Position numbers and translations under genes: made by a program
From: Sclerodactyla briareus
Lineage: Eukaryota; Echinodermata; Holothuroidea; Dendrochirotida; Sclerodactylidae
NCBI GenBank assembly: GCA_026419785.1
Contig: JAODTK010005883.1
Span: forward strand, 124,001-188,000
Direction of reading: 5' to 3'
DNA length: 64,000 nucleotides
Notes under the pieces: generated by a model
The model's database searches: none
What the model was told of the DNA's origin: nothing
What the model saw: the letters and a program-made list of their open reading frames with translations, nothing else
Shown here: piece after piece, positions 1 to 12,384 of the stretch
Layout: every line of letters begins with the position of its first letter
Position numbering within the stretch: the stretch's first letter is position 1

Positions 1-247
1 ACTTGCCGGATGGTTTAAAATCCCGCATTTTAACCAAGTTGACTATTGTCCAAGTTAAGTCCAATTACGCTAACCGGCAAGTAGAGTCAAGTCACAGCGA
101 CAGAAGGCAAAATTCAGCCAAGTAGGATGCCTGGCTCAAGTAATTCAGGTCAGGTATTTTATTCCTGGACTTTTCAAGTCACCTTAAGATAAATGTTATT
201 TTGAACGGAGGGTGCTATTAAGGTGTGCACCTTATATTTGGAGATAA

Positions 248-277
248 GATAATAATAATAATAATAATAATAATAAT
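248..277. repeat. (ATA)n microsatellite
   Basis: About ten uninterrupted copies of the trinucleotide ATA/TAA are visible. Confidence 0.95.
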
Positions 278-426
278 CCACAATGGTCGCTCAAGAGCAA
301 GACATAGGGATGATTTAAATGCAATGAGGCATGTTATGTATCGTATGCAATGATGAGAAGTGAGAACAATGAAGCCATTTGAATGTAAGTGTATTCATGA
401 CTCTGCTATCTACTGCAAAATATTAG

Positions 427-430
<4 letters not shown>

Positions 431-471
<41 letters not shown>

Positions 472-487
472 GGGGAGAGGGGGGGGA
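431..487. repeat. (GA)n followed by poly-G microsatellite
   Basis: About 15 GA units (to position 460) run directly into a G run of about 15 bases, then a second short GA/G run. The G-rich strand could form a G-quadruplex and is a likely site of length errors in sequencing. Confidence 0.95.
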
Positions 488-870
488 CAAGAGTCATCTC
501 CAACATAGGTGAGACCGAAGGCAAATGGTGTAACTTAAAGCTTAAAGAAGGCATTACAAGGGGATTGGATAAATGTGTGTACTGTTGACCAGCTGTCGCT
601 ACTTTTATGTATGTTCTGAAATGCGGCCAGATGTCTTACCTCGATTTCTGCATCTACCACTCTTATTATTTCCTAATTTCCATTGTACTAAATAAAATGC
701 TATCATTAGAATCACCTCCCTACACTTTTCAACATGATATCAGGTTCGAAAATTTGTTCAGAATGAGCCTATTGAAAAAGGGACTGAACCTATCCTCAAT
801 GTTCAACCAACGACAAGACGTGGTATCCAGTTTTGCAAGCAGTTTTTACGCGTATCCATTGTGTTTCCTT

Positions 871-918
871 GTATATATATATATATATAATATATATATA
901 TATTATATATATATATAG

Positions 919-955
<37 letters not shown>

Positions 956-959
956 ATAT

Positions 960-1042
<83 letters not shown>

Positions 1043-1050
1043 ATATATAT
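871..1050. repeat. (TA)n microsatellite with periodic phase breaks
   Basis: About 180 bases of TA dinucleotides, interrupted several times by TAAT/TTAT phase shifts (for example near 888, 902, 944, 958, 980 and 1031). The tract is self-complementary and could extrude a cruciform or hairpin. Confidence 0.95.
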
Positions 1051-1379
1051 CAGTGCCCGTTCCGGAAATGTCAACCCAGTCGCCCTTCAAGTGCGTTTAT
1101 TCAGGATCATAGAAGCGCCTATTTGTGGGTGTTTTCTTCGAAGTGTATTGGTCATTGTATTGGTATTCAAGATCACCCACATTTGGTTAACCTCCAGTAT
1201 ATCTGTATTAACCTCTACATGTTTGCTTTGTCCTAACGATACAGCAGTCGCCATCGTCGCCACAACAGCAGCCTCTTAATGAGCCGACCGATAGTAGAGA
1301 GCATTGTCTTGTGGAGGCTACGGTTACGATGACTCAACTATTGGATGCTCCATGTTCATACATGAATGTACTTTTATGT

Positions 1380-1835
1380 TTCAAATGGCTACTCGCCCCC
1401 TTTCCGTTTCATGAGAACTAAACCCGAGTAGTCTTGAACATCTCGTACACTTCTCGTACACTTTTCTATACACTTCTAACTCTCTGAAGGAAACCCTCAA
1501 TACACATATAAACATTGACCAAACTTATAATGTAAAGTCTCGTTACTTTTGAACTAATACAGGTTGCATTTTGATAGGAATGTTGAAGTTAAACAGTGCA
1601 GGCTCCAAACCGGTAGCTTTGGTGTAAAAACATACTGATGATCAAATATTGGTGAAACCAAGCTATGCCCCCCTGCTCATATATAAATTTTCATTTATGG
1701 CTGGAATGGCTACTCGCCCGCTTTTGCTTCCGTGTAGTCTTGAACATCTCTATACACTTCTAACGCTATTAGGGAAACCTTCAATAAGCTACGCATATGA
1801 ATCTTGACCAAACTTTCGATGTAAAGTCTGGTCAC
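1380..1835. repeat. Diverged direct repeat, two copies
   Basis: A block beginning ATGGCTACTCGCCC and containing GTAGTCTTGAACATCTC, then TATACACTTCTAAC, then a segment around TTGACCAAACTT, occurs at about 1385-1550 and again at about 1700-1835. The spacing is about 310 bases. The first copy has a small internal duplication (CTCGTACACTT twice near 1440). It does not look coding. It may be two units of an old tandem repeat or a duplicated transposon end. Confidence 0.75.
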
Positions 1836-3345
1836 GTCGTTACGAGTGGGAACATACGAATTCAGTAGTGAGAAGTACAATAAGTTATTAATGTGCTGTT
1901 TGTCCTCATCATTGTACTTAGGAGGCAGAACATATTGCAGGGTTCACTTCATGCAGTATTGACAAAATTCCAAAACCAATTAGCTTCTTCCTTTTACGTC
2001 ATTTCAAGAGACATTCTCGGTATATAGGGTGCACTTATTAGCCTTGACCTGGAATAACGAAGATGAATGAGGCATCATGCTTTACATGTTTGCTATACTG
2101 AAAACCATGCCTTCCTTAGTTTCGGACAGCTTTCGCATCACTAGTCTTAAGGAGTTCAAATTGTTCAGTCACTGTCTCAGACTCGAACGTATCTGTTAGA
2201 TGCGAATGATTATATTGATCAGAATATAGTCTTGTCTACTCTCTTCCTAAATGCACCTCATCCTCTGGGTGGCATCAAGCTGTTACAATACAAACTCAAA
2301 TCGCGAGCAACCGTATTCCATTCGTAATCGATATCGACCCTGTCGTGGATGACTTTATCTTTAGAGAGAGTTTGCCATTCTCAATGATAACGGTAGGCTT
2401 GAAGGTCCTTCTGACGAACTGGCAATACTCAACCAAGCGCGGCAACCCCTAATTTAAGACGCATACTCATTGGCGAGCCACAGCAATGATGGCGTTAACA
2501 GGAAGTGCTTGATACGAAGCTGCCAAAGTTGTGAACAGATAATACTGGCAACAGCTTATCCATTCCTTAGGACGAATTCCTCATAGGACCCCCATCTCTC
2601 ACATGCGCTACCAGCACTGGTGTATAATACTGCCTAATTGATGTATATGTGAAGAGGGAAACTATGTAGGAAAAAAGTACGAGATTCCGAGGAAGACTTA
2701 ACCATTTTAAGCGCACGGTACGGAACAATGGGCTGGGTTTCCCTGTAAAACATATTTTCATGGTCACCTAACGGCTAATATGAAACAAACGATGTAAACA
2801 ACCGCTCTGAGATGTATTGGATTGTGGGCCTGAAAACACACATCACTGGGCTGGGCCTTGATTTAGGACCACTCAACGCATGCAATTTCTACAAGGGCGC
2901 GAAGTATCAGGGCAACTTTTACGTAGTAGTTATCATCACATGTTACTCTCAAATCATGTAGCCATTTGATTGTGGAGCTACACTAGCCTGGTGTCTGTTA
3001 CTGCAGAAATAATAGATGGCCATGTAATCGTGATTGGTTCATCAGAAACCAGTTTGAGCAATAGCGTATAGCTGGAGTTTGCCGAATCGAGAGATGAAGC
3101 GTTACTGTGGCTCTATCAGGAAATATACAGTCGTGACTCGAGCCAGAGCCGAGTATTATCAGCTGAATTTGGAGTAAGCTAGACAGTCGAGCAATCAGAA
3201 TAGAGTAAATTCGATGATGGATAGCTAGAGGTTGTAGCGTAGGAATGACAGAATGTTTAATTCACAATGTGCATGCTCCTAGGCGTAAGGGTCAAATGGT
3301 TTAATGAGTTTCTAAAGGAACCAGCTTCTATTCTTCATTGTGTAG
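1836..3345. other. No recognisable gene
   Basis: I find no domain-like translation with confidence. One short plus-strand frame at about 3065-3175 ends at a donor-like G|GTAAGC, but its translation is not recognised. This region should hold upstream exons if the death-domain exons at 3.35-4.1 kb belong to a ZU5-UPA-death type gene, but I could not identify them. Confidence 0.4.
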
Positions 3346-3594
3346 AAGCATCGAACTAAATGAAGCATCTTGAATGAGAATATTCTCTAGTAGGACCATA
3401 AAGGCCCACCTGACATCTTCCGCCTGGCAATGTTGCTGGCCATCCACCGATTCGAATTATCCGGGTTAAACGGGATCACACTCAAGGAAAGACATGGTGT
3501 ATACCTGTGTTTCCAAAGATGGTGGACGATATATTCCAGAATCCCGCATGGTATGGAAGTAATTAGGCGACTGAGCGATCTGGAATTGAGATAA
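3346..3594 (+). CDS. Death-domain-like exon (first of two), partial
   Basis: A plus-strand frame open from 3394 to the TAA at 3592-3594 translates to a segment resembling the second half of a death-fold domain. It has a DIFRLAMLLAIHRFEL helix-like stretch, then CFQRWW followed by a final helix containing EVIRRLSDLEL. Death domains typically carry a conserved Trp near helix 5 in just such a context. The segment is preceded by a good acceptor: a pyrimidine-rich run ending in TGTAG at 3341-3345. The 5' part of the exon (3346-3393) is not open in the same frame, so an indel is likely there. These domains mediate homotypic assembly in apoptosis and innate-immune signalling. The identification is by eye, and a death-effector-like fold is the main alternative. 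Confidence 0.45.
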
Positions 3595-3854
3595 GAGAGA
3601 CTTAGCGATCACTTTGTGTCAATGTGTGCTCGCTTGAGACAGATTCCGATGGAATTTCGTTTGTATCTGGAGTAGGTGATATAGGTCGCAGGTACTGAAC
3701 CTCGTAGGTTCTTGACGTGAACTATTCTTTTTACTAATCAAGAACTCTCAAGTCTTTGGTATACTGTTGGGAAGTCAGAGGTCAAATAATATGTCTGATC
3801 AAATTGCACTCAACAATTCCTGCCACAGCTGCTGTTTAACTCTATCTTTCGCAG

Positions 3855-4106
3855 AACATCTCACAAAAGATTACTAGAAATGGATGTTCATTGGCAGATA
3901 TTTGGGCCTAACGGAGGAAGATCTGGAAACGATTTCCAGCAAGTATGAGGGGACTAAAGGCGTCGAAGAGGCCAGTTTCCAAATGTTGCTCCAATGGAGA
4001 AGAAAGCCAGTAGCAAAGCATATGTTAAAATCCTGGCGAATGCGTTGACCAAGTCGGGATATACGAATGTTAAAGAGAAAAAAACACATTGCTACAGTTA
4101 CGGCTG
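3855..4106 (+). CDS. Death-domain exon (second of two), probable 3' end of a gene
   Basis: A 3' splice site (pyrimidine-rich, TTTCGCAG ending at 3854) opens onto a clear death-domain pattern. A helix ending NGCSLA (frame from 3855) is followed, after a one-base frame change near 3893, by RYLGLTEEDLETISSKYEG, then VEEASFQMLLQW. After a second frame change near 4005 comes VKILANALTKSGYTNVKEK, the usual last helix, and a stop at 4104-4106. The order and spacing of LA..LGL.EED...I, LL.W and L..AL...G are characteristic. It is likely the C-terminal domain of a receptor or adaptor (UNC5-, PIDD- or MyD88-like proteins carry it there). It lies 260 bases after a first death-like exon on the same strand. 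The two frame breaks make it either a pseudogene or an assembly-damaged exon. Confidence 0.6.
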
Positions 4107-4159
4107 ACGGCGAATAGTGAATTAGCGATCGTATCAATGTTATTTTCCGTGGGTTTCTT

Positions 4160-4535
4160 GAAACTAGACATACTATGGGAAAGAGAAGAGCCCTGGTCAT
4201 GAAAATGGAGTACTACAAGAAAACCAGAGAAATACACAGACGGACGAGGAAGTCGACAGTGAGAGCCAGCGGAAAATGGACGATTGTCCAGAAACGAAGG
4301 CTGGGGCGGTATGGCCATGTTTCAGGGACGACAGGATCCACACTCCAAGAAACCGTGGAAAGTTCACGAAGGTTAGGAGACATCATAAATGAGTGAAGTG
4401 GATTGACCATTGAAGGATCCAGGATAGCGATGGAAGGTAGATCTAGTTTGGTGAAAGATTGCCTGTCAAGTCTTCGATAGCGCCCCAAATGACCTCTATG
4501 GTCATTGGATGAGACAATGATCAGACATACCGTGG
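4160..4535 (+). mobile_element. LINE ORF2 3'-terminal relic
   Basis: The plus-strand translation carries the end motif of a non-LTR retrotransposon ORF2. KRRLGRYGHV (about 4291-4320) is a version of the R.L.W.GHV motif after the reverse transcriptase. It is followed by LQETVESSRR, an NEWSGLT segment (about 4387-4407, with a stop codon in place of the Trp) and SAPNDLYGHWMRQ with a stop at about 4520. Those closing motifs recur in LINEs of cnidarian and echinoderm genomes. At least one frame change and one in-frame stop show it is dead. It sits about 55 bases downstream of the death-domain stop codon, so it may have inserted in that gene's 3' UTR. Confidence 0.55.
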
Positions 4536-7239
4536 ACTATTTTACTGCTCGTCGAGTTCGCATTCATTAACTAGATTCTGTATTTTGATTCAATTTCCAA
4601 TCTAGTTCCACCCATGATTGTATATCAGCAACAACACAATTTGACGCTTAATTCATCTCTATTCATTACGTATATTAGGGTAAGCTGACTAGGTCCCATA
4701 CGGTTAACCAACCGTGACCCAGATGGAAGAACACAGATATGTGACGTATGTCACAACATAAACTAATAAAATTCGTTGCCCGTAAACAATCGTACAAAAG
4801 TACTACAAAAGCAGTGTTACATTGATTGATTACAACATATTGAAGAGGTTAGCGAGAGCAGCAGATGTAACAGTTGTATATTGTTGCATCGTCATTCACC
4901 AATGAAAGCCACTCATCGGAGAATGTCTAATTATAGCTAATAACCACCAAACTGGATGTTTCAACCTACAATGTATCACCATTTAAGGCTAGAATCAACG
5001 TTCTACAAATTATAACCCCTATGAAGAGGGGAATTCATCGACTTAAACCAGCCACTAGGACCGAAACTACGACACTCGAGCTTCAGTGTAAAACATTAGT
5101 GATGGGTGTTTTTGTTTTGCTCGAAATGACTGTATTCGGTGAAATTGACTCTCCGGTATTGGTATTAACGGGATGTTTTATATTCCTTTACTGACACATT
5201 CCTTACCAACAGAATCCTGGAACTAACCAGTAGCGTTAATGAAACGATATCGCTGGTCATGTTTAACCCATAGAGGTGATAAATGCGTGGCATATACGTT
5301 GCTAAGGCGGGTGGCTCCGCATGTGGATCGAGTTCACAATAAAAACCTCAGGAATATGCTTTATAGTGCTGCCCCACTCCCTGGTTCATTAATTTCATCA
5401 CGTCCGAGTATCACATATGTATGGCTAAGAAACTCCTGGTGGGGCTGTTGACTGAGACTCCCTGAACATTCAATTGTGCCATTGTGTATTGTTGTTGCCT
5501 AAAATAATATGATATGGGTAATATTCGCTTTGTTTCATTCACAATTGATCAATATGTGCACACAGTTTATGGTGAATAATTTTTTCATATTTTACTATGG
5601 TCTGGGTTTGTTACGAATATCCACTAGAAATATGCTGGAAATGCCGAATAATCCCTTCCACGAAGCGAGGGCAGCCAATTCCTTGTGGTTTCATGACTTC
5701 GGAAAACTGGCTAACTCATTCCCGAATCGGCCAAATCGTTGTCCGTTCTGCGTGTGACCACACTCTCCAATGTTGAACTACGAACACTGCGAAACACTAG
5801 GTTTATTGCCTAGTGGGTGATTGAACTTCTTCATATAATGTCCAGTGTTTAGGGGATAATGACATTATTTTCGCTTCGTTTCACTCACAATTGTTCAATA
5901 TATGCCCACTCTTGAACATTTGGTGTGTGGATCTTTTTTAACTTTTCTTCGTTCATTTTTTAGGTTCTCCTATTTTTAATCGTTCCTTCCCATAACTTTC
6001 CTTTACCCTTGTATATATTTCTTTTTAGCCTTTAGATATTCTCAAATTAGATCACTGATCGTATGCATGAGAACGATTACAATGTGACAAAGACAACAAG
6101 GTCCGTGAGATAATAGAGATGTCCCAATATACTTTTTTCCAATTATCAATATTGGAAAATGGAGGTTCAAGTGCAAAGGTCTCCTGAATTATGTTTGACC
6201 TCCTCAAATTAGTGAAGACAAAACCAATTGGTAACCGAATTTTTTGAAGATCACTTAATATCTGTTTCAGAATTCCAGTAAACAATATGCGCATAGCTAG
6301 TAGACATGTTTAATATGAAGCACAATTTTTTCGCCAAATTTCTCGTTTTTCTTGCTATACCCGTATAAAAAAAAAATGATATCACATTACTTATGAATGC
6401 AAATGAATTGCCATCTATAGTATTCACATTAAAGTCCCCAAGATGAAGTAGTCCCACATCTCATTGCTAACCGCACACAGTGTACATGCTATTGAACCGT
6501 TTGAAAACATAGATACACTGCTTGGGATGGGTTTACGTTTCAAACGTTGCCGCCTACGCGCTATGCTATCGTTAAAAAAATATGCGCTAATCGACTCATG
6601 AACGTATCGACACTTGATCGTTTACCTATACTCTCAAACTGAAGGTCAGGGAATCAAAGTTCGTTTCACAAGATCTCGTAGGAATTTAAATTGTGAGTAC
6701 ATTGCCTCTTTCAATTCAATGCCGTCATGCTCCACAGTGTAGGCCTATACATATGACAACTGCATTCAGTACGCTTTTCCCTGCCGCGGGCATGATATTC
6801 CTCTAATAATCTTTGCCACATTCCTAAAGAAGTGTTCGTCTCTTTGATAGCCTTCTGATGTGACGTTCACCTCTTTTTCATCACCTTATTTGTATAGTAT
6901 CTATACCATGGTGAATCGTTGGCTTAAAATATGTCGTATAGAAACAATGAAGAAAATTGCATGAAATAATTATTCCTCTGTGTTTATTTTGGTTGTGTGT
7001 TTGTGTTCATTCTATTACTTAGACAACTTGGTTGTATACATATGTTATATGCTATGATTTTAAATATACATGATACGTATATTGCCGAGCGGACTATCAC
7101 AAACCCTTCCAGTATTGGTTGTGGTGTGAATAATAAATTATACATACAACATCACTTAGTGGCAACATTCTGTGATAACATCCCGATTCTCGTCCTCACA
7201 CACTGAGGCCTACAGTTTCGAATTGGACCAAACATATTA
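4536..7239. other. No recognisable gene; weak direct repeat only
   Basis: Only short non-conserved open frames are present. A roughly 45-base segment centred on TTTCGCTT.GTTTCA.TCACAATTG.TCAATAT occurs at about 5525-5560 and again at about 5870-5905, a diverged direct repeat about 350 bases apart. Nothing else stands out. Confidence 0.5.
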
Positions 7240-7440
7240 CCGTCTGGTTGGCTTGGTAGTGCCTTTTACCATGGAGTTCAGGAGTCGAATCTCTGTCGGT
7301 TTGGGGCTCGGACGAACGGGGGTAGCACCCCCCATTAAATACTTGGCCAAGAGCCATTGTCCCGTGTACCGGTGGAAAAAAGAATTTCGCAGCTGATGCG
7401 AAACGTGCAGTATTCAAGTCTGCACCTACCGGGCGTGAAT
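7240..7440 (+). mobile_element. Possible tRNA-derived SINE fragment
   Basis: The segment TTGGCTTGGTAGTG (about 7248-7262), followed about 30 bases later by GGAGTCGAATCTC (7281-7293), resembles the A and B boxes of a tRNA-like SINE head. No poly-A tail or target duplication was found, and the boxes match poorly, so this is a tentative call. Confidence 0.25.
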
Positions 7441-8174
7441 GGTTAGAATATCAACACGGCAAGTATATCATAATAAAAATAAAAACGACCAAGGGACATA
7501 AGCCTACGACCGCCTTATCCACCAATCCCTGGTTTTTAGTTCAATGAAACTGGGGTGAAACATATCTGTTGATGTTAGATCAAATAAACTTATTCACACG
7601 TCTAACCAGTTACATACTCGAAACACTGGTTGCAAGGCTCACTCGCTACAGACAGCGTTTTCAGTGGGTCTTGTCTAATAATTTTCTGACTATAGACCCC
7701 CTGTATGGGGGAATAGGCGAATAAACAAATTCCACAATGACTCGCTTTGTCGACTAAGTTGTTATACTTAACATGACAAAAGGCGCGCTCTTAAGGATGG
7801 GACACACGTCTCCGTTTTTAGCGACAAACCCTGTGAAATGGTGGAAACATCCTGGGATGACTTGAAGGCTATATTTTCTTCTTTTAAATACAACAATTTA
7901 AAGTACACGGCGTGCATATATGAAGATAATGGCTTCTCGAAGGGGGGGGGAGTGCATTTTCCGTTTCATTACCAAGTGATTGTTGATGGGAGCTATGGTA
8001 TCCGTGAAATTGACCACTTTTGAGCCATGCTATATCAAAATATTCATCGTCTGGGTACACTAGCAGGGTATTTATCGCGTCTATCTTTCGGGGTTATTTT
8101 ACTAAAACAATCGTGTACACATCGCGCCAACTTATGATGGGGCTCGCCTGGTTATTGCAATTTACTATTTAAGT

Positions 8175-8620
8175 GAGGCGATCAGCTTCAGTCGGTAAAG
8201 CTGCAGCTGCGAAACCACTGATTGCGACATCCAGAGTCATTGGAAGCCGGTTCCTTTTCGTAGTGGTGTTGGACAAGGCATTATCGAAATTGGCACGCCA
8301 ACCACGTGGTAAAAGTGGGACTTGTGATGTGACTTGATTGTGAAAAGTAGCGAGCGCAGTATGGGCAGCTCTATTCGGAAGACCTACAGGCGGACACGGA
8401 TGACCTGACGTACTGAAATGGGCGTCGGGGGGGAGGGAAGAGAACAAGCAGAGGTGCGTGGCGTTGAGTTACGGGTGACAACACTCATAGATCAGAGGTG
8501 CGTGATGTGGTACGGGTGGTGACAAGACACTCTAATGATCAGAGGTCATATCTTTGATGAAGCGCTTCGAGCATGTCCTCAACATGGAAAGCGCTTTATA
8601 AGAACGAGATGAGCCTATCA
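8175..8620 (+). mobile_element. SINE-like element with conserved tail
   Basis: A tRNA-like head with CAGTCGGTAAAGC near 8190 is followed by a GGACAAGGCATTATC block near 8270, both familiar from invertebrate and vertebrate SINEs. The element ends with AAGCGCTTCGAGC, then GGAAAGCGCTTTATAAG (8585-8602), a tail type seen at the 3' end of many retroposons. Between body and tail lies a short tandem duplication of about 52 bases (about 8450-8545: AGAGGTGCGTG, ACGGGTG, GACA, ACTC, TAATGATC). The overlapping minus-strand 92-residue open frame is not believed to be a gene. Confidence 0.5.
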
Positions 8621-11600
8621 TTAATAATATTAGTGGGCCCAACACACACATCGGATAAATCTACCCTGGCTCCGGTGGACGAAACTCAAATACTATAAGG
8701 CAAAGTATTTTTCAAAAGTTGAGGATCAATAGAAGTATAGCAGTTTCTGGAGGTGAGTAAACGAGCTATGGCATTGAAGGCCACGTATGAACGTTTGAAC
8801 AATTCGTTACAACACTCACTCCGTGCGGCTCCAGAAACCGGGTCGTTTTCGTTATGGACCCATGCTAGAGAAACCGAGCCAATTTCAAAACGAAGGAGGG
8901 GGGGGGGGTGTTTTCTTCCTATACCAGAGGCGTACTGTACCGTAATTGTGTTCCTGTCGAAGGTTCGATAATAGCTTTACAGTAACATTCGCCTAAGTCG
9001 GTTGTTTAGGTACATCTTCTTGAACTGTCCAAACAGGGGTTGGTTCGGTCGCGGAACACCTTCTCCCTTCGTAGGACCTCGATGGTTTCCCTATACAATT
9101 CCCCCAGTGCATGATACCCCGCATCACCTTCTGATGAGTGATTATAAGTCTGTTCGCGTTTGGCGTTCAAATGTACATGCTGTTTGTTATGAAATACACT
9201 CCGAATAACACGTGCACTTTACGGACATATTCGTATATCTTTACTAAGTCACCTCAAGCATGCTCGCGATCATTAGTACAGTTACGAGCGATTTTAGCTT
9301 GAAGATAAGAACGAATTCTTCTTAAGTCGCCTAATTAAATAGAAATGAAATAGAAGTGACGATTGTAAAATTTAGGGACGCTCTGAAATTACGACCACAT
9401 GCTTCCGTAAGGCGGAGATAAGAATGTTTCTTATATTTTGTGAAATAGGGCTGGTCTTCCAAACGTCTGGTTACAGCTTGCGAGGGATGAAATAATTTTG
9501 CGTTCAGTCCCTGTCAATCCTTTACTGATGTTTCAACTCTGTTGAACGTTGTTATAGCGGTTTGAACCCATCAAATTAAGGGCTGGATATGTAAGATACA
9601 GATTATATGGCTCAGAAGAAATAAATGGCTTAGTATACTCAACCAGTGTCAGAAGAATGTGGATTTATGCTCATTTGTCAATATGTGTGTACTGCGCCGA
9701 TGAAAAGCAACCTAAACCACAACTTGAACTTAGGTCAAAGGCTGGATGCTAGTACAAATCTATGCGAAATAACACAACCCTGGGCATCCCCTGACACTCT
9801 CCAAAAGCGCTTTCATCAATCAGTCAACCCCAATAAACAAGGCATTTGTTAAGTGATTGGTGGGTCGATTTAAGTCTTTCCAGGGGTGAAGTTCATTGAA
9901 GAGGGCAAGGTAGAACTTACTGGTTGGTACAGGGTAATGAACATCCTTGTTTCTTCTGGGAGAGCGCCGACAATCTATAATTGAAGAGGGTGGACAATGG
10001 GTGTCCGAGGCATTAAACGTCAAGGCAGAAGGATTTTGTCCATGCGCGTCATGTACATCTCAATAGTGAGCTTCTTCCGATAAGCACCAGCCACACTGGA
10101 GTGTCGGTGATCGGATTCCAAACCTTCCGATTCTCCCGAGCAATTACAAGTTCCAAAGTGGCAGAGTACCCAGGTTGCCACATACCAAATGCGACTACCA
10201 TTCGACGTCGCTTGGAGAAGTGTCTTGTCCTCTGTATTTTTCACGATAAGCTCTGGGCACTTCGATCGTGAGGAAAAATGAGGTTCATGTTAACAGCGAA
10301 ACTCTAAAAGAGTTTAAACGTGAACCGAGGAGCTTCTATCAATCATGGACCACAACATTAAACCCAGCTTTCAAAGGTTGGCGTGATTCAGTTCCAGTTG
10401 ATATTTTGCGACTGAAGATCCAGAAACTAGAGGGGCTACTTTCGGGTCGTTTTTTCAATCGCAATCTCTACAACAACAATCTCTCCGCACCGCCTATTGA
10501 GGTAGTTCAATTTTCAATTGCGTCACGGATTGACGGAAAAACCCAGTTCTATGCAGAGCAAGGGTAGAAATGTTAATGAATTTGAAATTGGGTGGAAAAG
10601 GGTTCATTTTCCTTGAAAAAATCCAAATAGATGGTCGCATTTACTTCTATAGTTCTGGTAACTGGTTAAGTCCTTGTCAAAGAGTTGCGCTCGGCAGCAA
10701 GGCGCTGATTGCAAATAAAATTCAGCTCCGGCTTGCAACAAGTTTAACTGAAAGAATCAAATAACAAGTTTTTGTAGGTATCGGTAGAATCTCCTGGTAC
10801 GTTTCACCTGGCAGGGAAAAAATCGAAATGTAAGACTGGAGTTGTTATTCAAGTATCATATTAGTGGAACTGGATTCCGGAGAAATTCCAATTGAATAGT
10901 CGCAACTCGTAATTGACAAAAGGGACTTGGCAGTGTAGGCTATCATAAGTAGCCAAGGTGCCATGGTCCATGAGAAGTAGGGTTCTCCATCAATACCTTT
11001 CCAACTGTATATTGGTCAGAATTGAATATTACTGTGTATTATTCATATCAGTTACTATAGGTAACCCATTATTATTATTTGTGGAGTAACATGAACCATT
11101 CGCTAGTAAACTAAGGGTATTCCTATTTATTGAACACGTACATGATCTGTAGATGTTATGGATGATGTGACCACAGAAAAGGAGTGAAACCTGATTAAAT
11201 ATTGGTAATGTAATTGCAGTACCAAGAGAAGATGCGTGGGAAGAGTGTGGCAGTCATTATGTTAAATAGAGTTGGTGGCGGAACTATACGCACAGCCAAC
11301 CCTGCGCTACTGAACAATTGAAGAGATGTTTTTGGTTCAATGTCTTCATAATGGCCAACTGTATATATACCCGTAGACTGTTCTTGTATATATTGGATAG
11401 CAGTGGTTTTAGACCACGGGACCAAAATGGTAATAGTATAGTACACAGAATAATAACACAGCACGACATTTCAAAGTTAGCATTTATGTTTTCAACAGTG
11501 TATGTCACGGCATCCTGCTGTGGCCTTATGACTATCTAATCCCCAAAAATTCCATCAAGAGGTCTGTCAATGGTTTCGTAACCTACTGAATGCAATTAAT

Positions 11601-12384
11601 AGCAGGAAGAAAGTCTACCAAAATCTGGACTATGGGAAGTGATTCAAACAACAAAGTCAAAATGACCCGCAGCAAGCCATATTAAAATGAGAAATGCAAT
11701 GCAATTGGCCAGACGTTGCACTGGAGTGGCGATTGAAGTGTTAGTTCCAACTAATTATGCTAGGGTGACTAATGGATTGAGTCGGCATAGTTTGGTATTA
11801 TCTCACCACCAAACAAGCACTACCGCGGCCTTCGGCCATCTTGAAATTATGAAGTATAGTTATTCCAAAAACCTTGTATGCATAATATTTACCGGCTGTG
11901 AGTCTGTGATAAAAATTAAGATTGAGTAAATTCAAGTGAGGTAAATGGCCTTCAAATTTGTATTCACAGGACCTATCCATTGATTTGTTTATTTGATTTA
12001 TTTGAATGCTACGGGGTCAATAAGTCTTATTAGGGCTCATAGAGGGGGATCCTGGCCGCGTGAACGTGGGTGAAACCGGCGAAACTTCGCCTTCTCTCTT
12101 CGACTAGGCCGAAGGTTATGAGGCAGGCGTGTACGCAACCCCACCTTGAACAAAATCCATGTTCCAGGTGGAACTTTCCAGGGATTTGAATAAGTGTATA
12201 TGAACTTGATTGTCATTCATGATAATAAACATTTTTCGAGTTACAACCTCATGTTTTCGGGTTTTAATGTCACGCTGGTGTATTGCGTTCCATTTAAAAT
12301 GCATGGCAGTGTCCATAGTCGATCCGTTGGCGGGTTTTGTTTATAGTTGTGTTCCTTGATAATTTTGTCCCAGCTCGATGGCGC
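8621..12384. other. No recognisable gene
   Basis: Several open frames of 60-99 codons occur, including adjacent plus-strand ones at 10268-10567 and 10570-10764 with no recognisable family motif. Their spacing and composition do not separate them from chance. There is a poly-G run at about 8899-8908. I see no convincing promoter, exon boundary or repeat. Confidence 0.45.

Larger units (their letters stand above)
1..1379. other. Non-genic, microsatellite-rich stretch
   Basis: No coding segment is recognisable here. The short open frames between about 600 and 1280 run through a long TA repeat and translate as Tyr/Ile alternation, so they are artefacts of the repeat. Three simple-sequence tracts, listed separately, make up the notable content. 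The remainder is unique-looking AT-rich DNA. Confidence 0.6.

Noticed and set aside
607-1279. Open frames of 92-148 codons across the TA repeat
   Set aside because: Translation is Tyr/Ile alternation from (TA)n; a repeat artefact on both strands.
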